From: JAAGZL01 sp964628835
Lineage (GTDB): Bacteria > Pseudomonadota > Gammaproteobacteria > Chromatiales > Chromatiaceae
NCBI GenBank assembly: GCA_964628835.1
Contig: CAZVME010000028.1
Span: forward strand, 1 to 37,856
Reading direction: 5' to 3'
DNA length: 37,856 nt
The notes beneath the pieces were generated by a model. That model was given only the letters and a program-made list of their open reading frames with translations. It was not told the DNA's origin and made no database searches. The first letter of the stretch is position 1; each line of letters begins with the position of its first letter. Shown piece by piece: positions 1 through 8,716 of the stretch. Position numbers and translations under genes: made by a program.

Positions 1-2
1 CA

Positions 3-1115
3 CCGGAAATAGTCAGTTCCAATATTATTCTGACCAACGGAGGCCTGACTGCGGTTGTTGTTGACCCCTCCGGCTTCGCTACATCCGGTATGTTTCTGGA
101 TGGTCTTACCAAGTCAATCTTCAATGCAATAGACAACGGCACCACACCCGCTAACGGATCCTCAGGACCACAAAATACATTCAGTTTTGGCCCGATGCGT
201 GGGATTTCAGGCCTTGGTGAGCGATGGAAGTTGAATTCAGGAACCAGTAGCAACGGTGTTCCAAATCACGGAGCAATGGGGCTAATAAATGGCCAAAATT
301 CAGGCCCGCAGTATTGGATCACTGGCTTCGGTGGAAACCAGGAACTGGATGCCGGCAGCAACCATGCCGATCTGGATCATGACTTTTCAGGCCTGATGCT
401 AGGGGTTGAGAGTGGATTTGGTGATGGTAGTTTGGGTCTGTTTGCAGGCTATGGGAAAAGCGATGTGGATATAGCCACTAACGTCGGGAGCACAGATACA
501 GAAACTTTTTTTGCCGGAGCCTACATGAAGAGAGACTATGGTTCCTATCGCGTCAACCTGGTATTGATTGGTGGGTCAGCTGACCAGAAGCTCGAACGCA
601 ATATGGGCGCTGCTACAGCAAAGGGAGATACCGACGGCTGGTTCATCTCTCCTTCTGTCACGCTTGCTGCACCGGTAAATTGGACTCCTGTACCACTCAT
701 CGCCAGTGTACGGGCAAGCTATACCAGCCTGTTCCTGGACGATTATACCGAGACCGGGGTTGCCAATCCTATGGACGTATCGGACCGCGATCTACATATG
801 TTCAACGCCAGAGCACAGATAGCTTCTCCACATGATTTTGTCCATGAAGACGGTTCGCGCTCCCATCTCGAAATTCGAGCCGGTTTGGATGCTCAATCCG
901 ACCAGGACTCTGATGATGTGGCTGCGGTCATCGGGGGTGGATCGATCAACTTCTCGGCCAGCCTGGACGATGAGGTCTCGGGTTTCCTTGGTGCTTCTCT
1001 GAGCCATGCCAGTGCGGATAAACGCTTTACCTTCAGTCTGTTTGGTGAAGTGCAATTTACCAATGATGGCAACCACGATGTTGCCGGTGGGGCCAAAATG
1101 GCCATGAAGTTCTAG
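3..1115 (+). CDS. Autotransporter beta-domain protein, 3' end only
   Basis: The reading frame is open from the left edge of the window, so this is the C-terminal part of a longer gene; the first Met, at 90, is not a convincing start. The roughly 370 visible residues alternate polar and hydrophobic positions with many Gly, Asp and Ser, as in an outer-membrane beta-barrel. They open with a linker rich in Asn, Gly and Ser. Then comes a barrel-like stretch (WITGFGGNQ..., LMLGVESGFGDGSLGLFAGYGKSD). The protein ends in an aromatic residue (AMKF), as barrel proteins recognised by the Bam machinery do. By family knowledge the barrel would anchor a surface-exposed passenger encoded upstream of the window. 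The passenger's function cannot be judged. No partner gene is visible. Confidence 0.8.
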   Translation, partial: PEIVSSNIILTNGGLTAVVVDPSGFATSGMFLDGLTKSIFNAIDNGTTPANGSSGPQNTFSFGPMRGISGLGERWKLNSGTSSNGVPNHGAMGLINGQNSGPQYWITGFGGNQELDAGSNHADLDHDFSGLMLGVESGFGDGSLGLFAGYGKSDVDIATNVGSTDTETFFAGAYMKRDYGSYRVNLVLIGGSADQKLERNMGAATAKGDTDGWFISPSVTLAAPVNWTPVPLIASVRASYTSLFLDDYTETGVANPMDVSDRDLHMFNARAQIASPHDFVHEDGSRSHLEIRAGLDAQSDQDSDDVAAVIGGGSINFSASLDDEVSGFLGASLSHASADKRFTFSLFGEVQFTNDGNHDVAGGAKMAMKF

Positions 1116-1130
1116 GATAATGGCTCCCAA

Positions 1131-1160
1131 GTAGTCAGAGTCAAATCTGACTCCGACCCT
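1131..1160. repeat. Short REP-like sequence, relative of the inverted repeat at 20903-20971
   Basis: Just behind the autotransporter stop lies an imperfect inverted repeat, AGTCAGA / TCTGACT. It is followed by TGACTCCGACCC, the same core found in the 18-bp inverted repeat near 20903-20971. I see no gene in it. It may serve as a weak terminator or REP-type element, but no T-tract follows. Confidence 0.4.
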
Positions 1161-1223
1161 AAGCAGCCACAGGTTCGGGTTATACTCTACGAACCACTAC
1201 CCCAACCACAACACTGTTACCCG

Positions 1224-2357
1224 ATGAATCCCGAACAAAAACAACCCAAACAGCCCGCAGACAGTGCTTCCCAGAATGACACCGGGCAGGCAGATGCTGA
1301 AGCCGTGGAATACTCTGTCTCAGCCGGACTGCTGGCAAGACTGGCCAATCTCAACATCTCCATCGCCTTCAGTTCCTATCAGTCCGGCCTGCTCTATCTG
1401 ATTGGCCGCAACCGAGAGGGCGGTATCAATGTACATCAGGCCGCCATGCCCAAGCCTATGGGACTCTGTTTGGAGGGCGACGGCAGCCTGACCATGACCG
1501 CCGGATTCCAGGTCATGCGGTTTAAAAACGTGTTAGAGGCTGATCAGCAGATCAATAACCAGTTCGATGCCTGCTATGTACCACGCACGGTGCACGTTAC
1601 TGGTCATCTGGACGCCCACGACGTGGGAGTTGACAAGCAGGGGCGGCCGATCTTCGTCAACACCCGCTACAACTGCCTGGCCACGGTCTCCAACCGCCAC
1701 AGCTTTGAGGTGTTATGGAAACCACCATTTATCTCGGCCCTGGTGGATGAAGATCGCTGTCACTTAAACGGACTGGCCATGCAGGATGGCAAACCCCGTT
1801 ATGTCACAGCGGTAAGTCGCTCCGACACCATCGATGGCTGGCGTGACCGGCGCGGGGATGGTGGCATTGTCATTGATGTAGAGAGCAATGAAATTATCTG
1901 CACCGGTCTCTCCATGCCCCATTCACCGAGGATTAACAATGGTGAGTTGTGGCTGCTAAATTCCGGTACCGGCGAACTGGGCGTAGTTAACATCGGTTCA
2001 GACGGAAAAGGGGAATTTGAGCCTAGGGTGTTCTGCCCCGGCTTTCTGCGCGGCCTGGCCTTTCATGGCAACCTGGCCTTTGTGGGGCTCTCAAGGCCGC
2101 GCTATAAACGTTTTGAAGGGTTGGAGTTGGATCAAAGACTCAGGGATGCCGATTCTGAGCCTTGGTGTGGTATCCAGATCATCGACCTGACATCTGGTAG
2201 CTGTGTTGACTGGGTGCGGATAGATGGCAAGATTGGTGAACTGTATGACCTGGAGGTGATTCCAGGGGTTTCAACTCCCATGGCGGTGGCGCCAGATACC
2301 CAGGAAGCGGCCAGTCTTATTACCTTTGCAGCTAAGCGGCAGTCAAAAAAAGGGTAA
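1224..2357 (+). CDS. TIGR03032-family conserved protein
   Basis: This 377-residue protein has no signal peptide or membrane segment. Blocks such as SYQSGLLYLIGRN, MGLCLEGDGSLTM, HLDAHDVGVD, FVNTRYNCLATVS, CHLNGLAM and LLNSGTGELGVV match my recollection of the uncharacterised family TIGR03032. Repeated Gly/Asp-rich strands suggest a beta-propeller-like fold; this is an inference. The first 30 residues are polar, rich in Gln and Asp, and probably disordered. The reaction or partner is unknown. It stands alone, 108 bp behind the autotransporter and about 280 bp ahead of rnfA, so it is probably a single-gene unit. No strong Shine-Dalgarno sequence precedes the ATG. Confidence 0.75.
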   Translation: MNPEQKQPKQPADSASQNDTGQADAEAVEYSVSAGLLARLANLNISIAFSSYQSGLLYLIGRNREGGINVHQAAMPKPMGLCLEGDGSLTMTAGFQVMRFKNVLEADQQINNQFDACYVPRTVHVTGHLDAHDVGVDKQGRPIFVNTRYNCLATVSNRHSFEVLWKPPFISALVDEDRCHLNGLAMQDGKPRYVTAVSRSDTIDGWRDRRGDGGIVIDVESNEIICTGLSMPHSPRINNGELWLLNSGTGELGVVNIGSDGKGEFEPRVFCPGFLRGLAFHGNLAFVGLSRPRYKRFEGLELDQRLRDADSEPWCGIQIIDLTSGSCVDWVRIDGKIGELYDLEVIPGVSTPMAVAPDTQEAASLITFAAKRQSKKG

Positions 2358-2639
2358 ATTTGCAACGTGGTTATCTATAACTGAAAGTCACGGTGTTTTG
2401 CTGTAATCGCAACGTAATCCACACCTAAATACCTTGCAGCAAAACATGTTATCTGGAAAGTATATTTTATCGCTTCATTAATATAATATATCGCAGTTTC
2501 ATTAGAACGGGTGAATGGATAGGGCCATTACTATATTTGGTATTGCCCCGGACATGGTTTTTTTAGAGAATGCCTTGACTGAGTGCCGTATTCGCCCGTA
2601 ACTGGCTTTTTTTAAAACACTTGTAGAACAAAATATCCG

Positions 2640-3221
2640 ATGCAAGAATATGCCCTGATCCTGATCAGCACCGTTCTGGTCAACAACTTCGTCCTGGTAA
2701 AATTCCTTGGGCTCTGCCCGTTCATGGGAGTTTCCGGCAAAGTTGACACCGCTATTGGTATGAGTCTGGCCACCACCTTTGTGCTGACCCTCTCATCCGT
2801 CATTAGCTATCTCACCAACGAGTACATGCTGGCGCCCCTGGGGCTGGAGTATCTCCGCACCATTGCGTTCATCCTGATCATTGCGGTGGTGGTGCAGTTC
2901 ACTGAGATGGTGATGCACAAGACCAGCCCGGTACTCTATCAGCTACTGGGAATCTTCCTGCCGCTGATCACTACCAACTGCGCTGTACTTGGTGTCGCCC
3001 TGCTCAATATCCAGGAGAAGCACAACTTCATCGAGTCGGCACTGTATGGTTTTGGCGCCGCCCTCGGCTTCTCCCTGGTCCTGGTACTGTTTGCCGCCAT
3101 GCGTGAACGCATCAACGTATCAGATGTACCCAGGCCGTTCAAAGGCAGCTCTATCGGTCTGATTACCGCAGGTCTGATGTCCATGGCTTTCATGGGCTTC
3201 GCTGGCCTGGTTGCTACATAA
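2640..3221 (+). CDS. rnfA: Electron transport complex subunit RnfA
   Basis: RnfA (193 residues, the usual length) is an inner-membrane subunit of the Rnf complex, which couples electron flow between ferredoxin and NAD+ to ion movement. Six hydrophobic helices are visible. The family Cys motifs are LGLCPFMGV (Cys26) and ITTNCAVLG (Cys114). These Cys, with the matching pair in RnfE, are known to hold an intramembrane [2Fe-2S] cluster. It is the first gene of the operon, with rnfB 12 bp downstream. The operon promoter must lie in 2358-2639, an AT-rich gap with no clear operator that I can identify. The start codon has only a weak ribosome-binding site. Confidence 0.95.
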   Translation: MQEYALILISTVLVNNFVLVKFLGLCPFMGVSGKVDTAIGMSLATTFVLTLSSVISYLTNEYMLAPLGLEYLRTIAFILIIAVVVQFTEMVMHKTSPVLYQLLGIFLPLITTNCAVLGVALLNIQEKHNFIESALYGFGAALGFSLVLVLFAAMRERINVSDVPRPFKGSSIGLITAGLMSMAFMGFAGLVAT

Positions 3222-3233
3222 GGTGTTGTTGAG

Positions 3234-3815
3234 ATGCTGATAGCGATTATTGCAATATCATGTCTCGCCCTGGGCTTTGGCCTGCTGTTGGGCTTTTCCT
3301 CCATCCGTTTTCATGTGGAAGAAGATCCAATGGCGGAGAAGATCAATGAGCTTCTTCCTCAGAGCCAGTGCGGACAGTGTGGATACCCCGGTTGCCACCC
3401 CTATGCCGAGGCCGTAGCCGATGGCTCCGCCCAGATCAACGGCTGCCCTCCAGGCGGCGAAGCTACCATGCTCTCAATGGCTGAATTACTCGGGATCGAT
3501 CCTGTGGCCATGGGTGCCGAAGGTGAAGAGAGTGACATGCCTATTGTGGCCTATATTCGCGAGGATGAGTGCATTGGCTGCACCATGTGCATCAAGGCCT
3601 GCCCGGTGGATGCCATCATAGGTTCCACTAAACTGATGCACACCGTGATCACCGATGAGTGCACCGGCTGTGAGGCCTGCGTCGAACCCTGCCCGGTGGA
3701 TTGCATCGATATGAACCCCATTGCCATAGATATAAGAAACTGGACCTGGCCGGTCCCGGACAAGGACGTGCCTGGAGAAGTTGCAATGCCAGAACCACGT
3801 CAGGCTGCGGGATAG
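3234..3815 (+). CDS. rnfB: Electron transport complex subunit RnfB
   Basis: RnfB (193 residues) is the iron-sulfur subunit that passes electrons at the cytoplasmic face. One N-terminal membrane helix (residues 1-24) is followed by a four-Cys cluster site, Cys46, Cys49, Cys54 and Cys71 (CGQCGYPGC...GCPPG). Two ferredoxin-type [4Fe-4S] sites follow: Cys113/116/119/123 and Cys143/146/149/153. All ligands are present. The start overlaps no other gene and lies 12 bp after rnfA; the stop lies 13 bp before the preferred start of rnfC. It is present once, outside the duplicated block. Confidence 0.95.
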   Translation: MLIAIIAISCLALGFGLLLGFSSIRFHVEEDPMAEKINELLPQSQCGQCGYPGCHPYAEAVADGSAQINGCPPGGEATMLSMAELLGIDPVAMGAEGEESDMPIVAYIREDECIGCTMCIKACPVDAIIGSTKLMHTVITDECTGCEACVEPCPVDCIDMNPIAIDIRNWTWPVPDKDVPGEVAMPEPRQAAG

Positions 3816-3828
3816 GGGCGGAACAACA

Positions 3829-5427
3829 ATGTCAAAGTTTTACACAGAAGATAATAATCAAATTCGTAAACTCTGGGAGATTTCCGGAGGAATCCACGTA
3901 CCCGATAGCAAGGCCCAGTCACTCACCCGTCCGGTGGGCAAGGCTGCAATGCCCAAGCGCCTGGTGATACCGCTGCAACAGCATATCGGCGCCCCCAACG
4001 AACCACTGGTCTCAGTGGGCGATCGTGTATTGAAAGGCCAGATGATCGGCGTGTCCAAGGGTTTTATCAGCGCCCCGGTACATGCCTCCACCTCCGGTAC
4101 TGTAGTGGATATCGGCGATCACCCGGTACCTCATCCATCGGCGCTCCCCGGCCCCTGCATCGTTATAGAGACCGACGGACAGGATGAGTGGACCGACCTG
4201 CCAGCCGCCATGGTGCACTATGCCACCTGGGACAAGAACGATATCCGCAACCGTATCCGTGAGTCAGGCATCGTGGGCATGGGTGGAGCTGCATTCCCCA
4301 CCAGCGTAAAGCTGAACCCGCCTGAGGGACAGCGGGACATCCAGCAGTTGATCCTGAACGGTGCCGAGTGCGAACCTTTTATCACTTCCGATGATGTGTT
4401 GATGCAGGAACATGCAGAACGCATCATCAATGGCGCTGCCATAATGAACTACCTGCTGGACGCCAAAGAGTGCCTGATCGCCATTGAGGACAACAAGCCC
4501 AAGGCGATCGAGGTAATGAAAAAGGCGGTGGCAGAAACGGAGAAACTCTCCAACGCCCACGTGGTGGTAATTCCCACCCGCTACCCCAGCGGCGGTGAGA
4601 AACAGCTCATCTACATCCTCACTGGCAAAGAGGTACGCCAGGGTGGCATCCCATCCCAAATCGGCGTGGTGGTGCAGAATGTAAGCACCGCTGCCGCAGT
4701 TGCAGATGCAGTGCTGGAGGGCAAGCCCCTCATCTCGCGCTTAGTCACCCTGACCGGTGATGGCGTTAAAGAGCCACAGAACCTGGAGGTACTGCTCGGC
4801 ACCCCGGTTGAGGAACTGATCCCGCAAGTGGGTGGCTACACCAACAAGGCCACTAAGCTGATCCTTGGTGGACCCATGATGGGCTTTAGCATGCGCTCTG
4901 ATGAAATACCGGTAGGCAAGGCCAACAACTGCATTCTAGTCCCAAGCACGGAAGAGGTTCCGGACACCGGAAATATCAGTGCCTGTATCCGCTGCCTGCG
5001 CTGCGTGGATGCCTGCCCCATGAGCCTGGTACCGCAGAACATGTACTGGCATATCCGAGCAGATGCCCTGGATAAGGCCAAACATAACAACCTATTCGAC
5101 TGTATTGAGTGCGGCTGTTGTTCTCATGTCTGCCCCTCACGTATTCCTCTGGTGCAGTTCTTCCGCAGCGCCAAGGCTGCCAACCTACAACTGGATCGGG
5201 ACCAGGCCAAGAAAGAGCGTGCCCGTGAAAGGGCCGAGGCCAGGAACAAACGTCTGGAGAGACTGGCGGCCGAGAAGAAGGCCAAGATGGAAGCCAAGAA
5301 GGCCGCCATGAAACAGAAGAAAGAGGCGGAGGCCGCACTGAAAAAAGAGCAGGAAGAGAAGGCCGCAGCCCAGCCAACAACCGACACCAGTGATGAGTCA
5401 AACGGCTCTGAAGGTCAGGACGGATAG
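3829..5427 (+). CDS. rnfC: Electron transport complex subunit RnfC, first copy
   Basis: RnfC (532 residues) is the peripheral NADH/FMN-binding subunit. The GMGGAAFPT loop of the nucleotide-binding domain is present. Two [4Fe-4S] sites follow, Cys386/389/392/396 and Cys425/428/431/435. The last 80 residues are a highly charged Lys/Glu/Ala-rich coiled coil, as in other gammaproteobacterial RnfC proteins. An upstream in-frame TTG at 3781 would overlap rnfB; I prefer the ATG at 3829 (MSKFYTEDN) because a purine-rich AGGGGCGG lies just before it. From position 3837 onward the gene is repeated at 7126. rnfD begins 2 bp after the stop. Confidence 0.93.
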   Translation: MSKFYTEDNNQIRKLWEISGGIHVPDSKAQSLTRPVGKAAMPKRLVIPLQQHIGAPNEPLVSVGDRVLKGQMIGVSKGFISAPVHASTSGTVVDIGDHPVPHPSALPGPCIVIETDGQDEWTDLPAAMVHYATWDKNDIRNRIRESGIVGMGGAAFPTSVKLNPPEGQRDIQQLILNGAECEPFITSDDVLMQEHAERIINGAAIMNYLLDAKECLIAIEDNKPKAIEVMKKAVAETEKLSNAHVVVIPTRYPSGGEKQLIYILTGKEVRQGGIPSQIGVVVQNVSTAAAVADAVLEGKPLISRLVTLTGDGVKEPQNLEVLLGTPVEELIPQVGGYTNKATKLILGGPMMGFSMRSDEIPVGKANNCILVPSTEEVPDTGNISACIRCLRCVDACPMSLVPQNMYWHIRADALDKAKHNNLFDCIECGCCSHVCPSRIPLVQFFRSAKAANLQLDRDQAKKERARERAEARNKRLERLAAEKKAKMEAKKAAMKQKKEAEAALKKEQEEKAAAQPTTDTSDESNGSEGQDG

Positions 5428-7092
5428 AGATGCAATTTCCTACAATAACATCACCACATACAAGCCGCCCCAACAGTGTCCAGAGGGCCATGTTGTGGGT
5501 GATCCTCGCCCTGATCCCAGGCAGTCTGGGCATGATCTGGTTTTTCGGCTGGGGCATACTGATAAATATGGTGCTGGCCATCGCCACCGCAATTGCTTGC
5601 GAAGCGCTGGTCATGAAACTGCGCGGACGCGAAATCAAGCCGGTGATCATGGATCTGAGTGCCATTCTCACCGCAATGCTTTTCGCCGTTGCCGTCCCAC
5701 CCCTACTGCCCTGGTGGCTAACCATACTAGGTGTAGCCTTCGCCATCCTGCTGGTTAAACAGATGTACGGCGGCCTCGGCTATAACGTATTCAATCCAGC
5801 CATGGCGGCATACGTACTGCTGCTGATCTCCTACCCGGTACAGATGACATCCTGGCTGCCGCCAGTGATGCTGAATGAAAACCCCATGGGCTTCATGCAG
5901 ACCCTCAGTGTTATCTTCAGCGGCGCCCTCCCCACTGGCCTGACCTGGGATGCGGTAACCATGGCCACACCACTGGATACCATGCGCACCGGGCTCAGTC
6001 TGAACCAGACCGTAACGGAAATAAGCAGCAACCCTATCCTGGGTAAGTTTGGCGGCAAGGGTTGGGAAGTGGTCGCTGGCCTCTATCTGCTGGGCGGCCT
6101 CTTCATGCTGTATAAAAAGGCCATCAGCTGGCATATCCCGGTTTCCACACTTGGTGGTCTGGCGGTTATGGCCCTGCTGTTTAACGTACTGGATGGCGAT
6201 GCCTATCCGTTCAGCAGCTTCCATGTTTTTAGCGGAGCTGCAATGCTCGGCGCATTCTTTATTGCAACCGATCCGGTTTCCGCACCTGGCACCAGAAAGG
6301 GGCAACTCTACTACGGCGCAGGTATTGGTATTTTTGTGTATATCATTCGAACCTGGGGTGGCTATCCAGATGCCATCGCCTTCTCAGTATTGTTAATGAA
6401 TATGGCAGCACCAACTATTGAATTCTTTACCCGTCCACGCACCTTCGGTCATCGGGGGTCTGGTAATGATTAAGCACCCTATTACTATCGCAGGACTGCT
6501 CCTGGCCATGTTTGCCGTGATCGGCGTTGGGCTGGTCGCTTTTACTTATCAGGCAACCAAAGACCAGATCGCCGAGAATGAGCGTCAGGCCCTGTTAAAC
6601 AGTCTCAATGCACTGGTACCGGCAGAGAGCATCGACAACGATATAGTTACCGATCTCACCACGGTCTCCGACCAGGGAAAACTGGGAACGGCCGAGACCA
6701 CGGTCTACCTGGGGCGCAAGGCAAATAAGCCAGTTGCAGCTGTGTTCACCTCCATCGCACCTGATGGCTACAGTGGCCAAATCAAACTCCTGGTGGCCAT
6801 CCTGGCAAATGGCAAGCTGGGCGGTGTGCGTGTTGTAGCCCACAAGGAGACACCGGGACTGGGTGACAAGATTGAAGTTGAAAAATCAGACTGGATTCAC
6901 AGTTTCAAAGACAAATCCCTGGGTAACCCTGATCTAGCCAAGTGGAAAGTAAAGCGTGACGGCGGAATCTTTGACCAGTTTTCCGGCGCCACCATCACCC
7001 CAAGGTCGATCGTAAAGGCGGTAAAAAACACCCTGCTCTACTACAAGAACAACGGCAAAAAACTGTTTGTAGTCAAGCCCAAGACAGAACAG
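3837..7092 (+). repeat. Tandem duplication of rnfCDG, first unit (3256 bp)
   Basis: Positions 3837-7092 recur at 7126-10381 with a constant offset of 3289 bp. I found no difference where I compared the two, and the encoded proteins are identical. The unit runs from codon 3-4 of rnfC to about 50 bp before the end of rnfG. It is much too long and too exact to be old divergent paralogy. Confidence 0.95.
5430..6473 (+). CDS. rnfD: Electron transport complex subunit RnfD, first copy
   Basis: RnfD (347 residues) is a polytopic inner-membrane subunit carrying covalently bound FMN and is related to NqrB. About nine to ten hydrophobic helices are visible. The flavin attachment region reads DAVTMATPLD, with Thr180 as the likely phosphoester-linked residue by analogy with studied RnfD and NqrB proteins. 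Other family landmarks are YGGLGYNVFNPAMAAY and FIATDPVSAPGTRKGQ. The start lies 2 bp after the rnfC stop and the stop overlaps rnfG by 8 bp, so translation is probably coupled. An apparently identical gene lies at 8719-9762. Confidence 0.94.
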   Translation: MQFPTITSPHTSRPNSVQRAMLWVILALIPGSLGMIWFFGWGILINMVLAIATAIACEALVMKLRGREIKPVIMDLSAILTAMLFAVAVPPLLPWWLTILGVAFAILLVKQMYGGLGYNVFNPAMAAYVLLLISYPVQMTSWLPPVMLNENPMGFMQTLSVIFSGALPTGLTWDAVTMATPLDTMRTGLSLNQTVTEISSNPILGKFGGKGWEVVAGLYLLGGLFMLYKKAISWHIPVSTLGGLAVMALLFNVLDGDAYPFSSFHVFSGAAMLGAFFIATDPVSAPGTRKGQLYYGAGIGIFVYIIRTWGGYPDAIAFSVLLMNMAAPTIEFFTRPRTFGHRGSGND

Positions 7093-7143
7093 TTTTTTGC
7101 CGTTGTTCTTGTAGTAGAGCAGGGTGTTTTACACAGAAGATAA
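6466..7143 (+). CDS. rnfG: RnfG, first copy, with rearranged C-terminus
   Basis: RnfG carries the other covalent FMN. There is one N-terminal membrane helix, then a periplasmic FMN-binding domain with the SGAT motif (Ser173-Thr176; Thr176 is the expected attachment site). I start at the ATG at 6466, which has a GGGGG ribosome-binding site, rather than the in-frame ATG at 6418 inside rnfD. After position 7092 the sequence no longer follows the second copy. The last 16 residues are read from an inverted copy of the gene's own sequence and give a hydrophobic tail (FFAVVLVVEQ...) in place of the polar ASTQTAKAEPKTESTK. Both versions are 225 residues long. The flavin domain is intact, so the product may still fold. 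The tail ends inside the second rnfC. Confidence 0.85.
   Translation: MIKHPITIAGLLLAMFAVIGVGLVAFTYQATKDQIAENERQALLNSLNALVPAESIDNDIVTDLTTVSDQGKLGTAETTVYLGRKANKPVAAVFTSIAPDGYSGQIKLLVAILANGKLGGVRVVAHKETPGLGDKIEVEKSDWIHSFKDKSLGNPDLAKWKVKRDGGIFDQFSGATITPRSIVKAVKNTLLYYKNNGKKLFVVKPKTEQFFAVVLVVEQGVLHRR
7025..7130. repeat. 43-bp perfect inverted repeat at the duplication junction
   Basis: Arms 7025-7067 and 7088-7130 are exact reverse complements around a 20-bp loop (7068-7087). The left arm is normal rnfG sequence; the right arm is an inverted copy of it inserted before the second rnfC. The switch into inverted sequence falls at AACAG (7088-7092) and the switch into rnfC at GTTTT (7126-7130). Each is a 5-bp microhomology shared by the two joined sequences. 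In RNA this would be a very stable hairpin covering the start of the second rnfC. Confidence 0.95.
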
Positions 7144-8716
7144 TAATCAAATTCGTAAACTCTGGGAGATTTCCGGAGGAATCCACGTACCCGATAGCAA
7201 GGCCCAGTCACTCACCCGTCCGGTGGGCAAGGCTGCAATGCCCAAGCGCCTGGTGATACCGCTGCAACAGCATATCGGCGCCCCCAACGAACCACTGGTC
7301 TCAGTGGGCGATCGTGTATTGAAAGGCCAGATGATCGGCGTGTCCAAGGGTTTTATCAGCGCCCCGGTACATGCCTCCACCTCCGGTACTGTAGTGGATA
7401 TCGGCGATCACCCGGTACCTCATCCATCGGCGCTCCCCGGCCCCTGCATCGTTATAGAGACCGACGGACAGGATGAGTGGACCGACCTGCCAGCCGCCAT
7501 GGTGCACTATGCCACCTGGGACAAGAACGATATCCGCAACCGTATCCGTGAGTCAGGCATCGTGGGCATGGGTGGAGCTGCATTCCCCACCAGCGTAAAG
7601 CTGAACCCGCCTGAGGGACAGCGGGACATCCAGCAGTTGATCCTGAACGGTGCCGAGTGCGAACCTTTTATCACTTCCGATGATGTGTTGATGCAGGAAC
7701 ATGCAGAACGCATCATCAATGGCGCTGCCATAATGAACTACCTGCTGGACGCCAAAGAGTGCCTGATCGCCATTGAGGACAACAAGCCCAAGGCGATCGA
7801 GGTAATGAAAAAGGCGGTGGCAGAAACGGAGAAACTCTCCAACGCCCACGTGGTGGTAATTCCCACCCGCTACCCCAGCGGCGGTGAGAAACAGCTCATC
7901 TACATCCTCACTGGCAAAGAGGTACGCCAGGGTGGCATCCCATCCCAAATCGGCGTGGTGGTGCAGAATGTAAGCACCGCTGCCGCAGTTGCAGATGCAG
8001 TGCTGGAGGGCAAGCCCCTCATCTCGCGCTTAGTCACCCTGACCGGTGATGGCGTTAAAGAGCCACAGAACCTGGAGGTACTGCTCGGCACCCCGGTTGA
8101 GGAACTGATCCCGCAAGTGGGTGGCTACACCAACAAGGCCACTAAGCTGATCCTTGGTGGACCCATGATGGGCTTTAGCATGCGCTCTGATGAAATACCG
8201 GTAGGCAAGGCCAACAACTGCATTCTAGTCCCAAGCACGGAAGAGGTTCCGGACACCGGAAATATCAGTGCCTGTATCCGCTGCCTGCGCTGCGTGGATG
8301 CCTGCCCCATGAGCCTGGTACCGCAGAACATGTACTGGCATATCCGAGCAGATGCCCTGGATAAGGCCAAACATAACAACCTATTCGACTGTATTGAGTG
8401 CGGCTGTTGTTCTCATGTCTGCCCCTCACGTATTCCTCTGGTGCAGTTCTTCCGCAGCGCCAAGGCTGCCAACCTACAACTGGATCGGGACCAGGCCAAG
8501 AAAGAGCGTGCCCGTGAAAGGGCCGAGGCCAGGAACAAACGTCTGGAGAGACTGGCGGCCGAGAAGAAGGCCAAGATGGAAGCCAAGAAGGCCGCCATGA
8601 AACAGAAGAAAGAGGCGGAGGCCGCACTGAAAAAAGAGCAGGAAGAGAAGGCCGCAGCCCAGCCAACAACCGACACCAGTGATGAGTCAAACGGCTCTGA
8701 AGGTCAGGACGGATAG
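7124..8716 (+). CDS. rnfC: RnfC, second copy, native start lost
   Basis: From its third residue on, this copy encodes the same protein as the first rnfC (530 versus 532 residues), including both [4Fe-4S] sites and the charged C-terminal coiled coil. The native start codon and ribosome-binding site were not duplicated. The only nearby in-frame start is a GTG at 7124, which reads MFYTEDN and lies inside the right arm of the 43-bp inverted repeat. It overlaps the end of the first rnfG by 20 bp, so translation could be coupled to that gene. The purine-rich GAGCAGG just upstream is too close to be a good ribosome-binding site. The protein would be functional if translated; expression is uncertain. 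Confidence 0.8.
   Translation: MFYTEDNNQIRKLWEISGGIHVPDSKAQSLTRPVGKAAMPKRLVIPLQQHIGAPNEPLVSVGDRVLKGQMIGVSKGFISAPVHASTSGTVVDIGDHPVPHPSALPGPCIVIETDGQDEWTDLPAAMVHYATWDKNDIRNRIRESGIVGMGGAAFPTSVKLNPPEGQRDIQQLILNGAECEPFITSDDVLMQEHAERIINGAAIMNYLLDAKECLIAIEDNKPKAIEVMKKAVAETEKLSNAHVVVIPTRYPSGGEKQLIYILTGKEVRQGGIPSQIGVVVQNVSTAAAVADAVLEGKPLISRLVTLTGDGVKEPQNLEVLLGTPVEELIPQVGGYTNKATKLILGGPMMGFSMRSDEIPVGKANNCILVPSTEEVPDTGNISACIRCLRCVDACPMSLVPQNMYWHIRADALDKAKHNNLFDCIECGCCSHVCPSRIPLVQFFRSAKAANLQLDRDQAKKERARERAEARNKRLERLAAEKKAKMEAKKAAMKQKKEAEAALKKEQEEKAAAQPTTDTSDESNGSEGQDG

Noticed and set aside
3781..3828. Longer N-terminus for rnfC from TTG at 3781
   Set aside because: It overlaps rnfB by 35 bp and adds residues not found in RnfC proteins; the ATG at 3829 has a better leader.
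4976..5746. 256-codon minus-strand frame across the end of rnfC and the start of rnfD (and its twin at 8265-9035)
   Set aside because: It is the opposite strand of two clearly coding genes and has no recognisable protein features.
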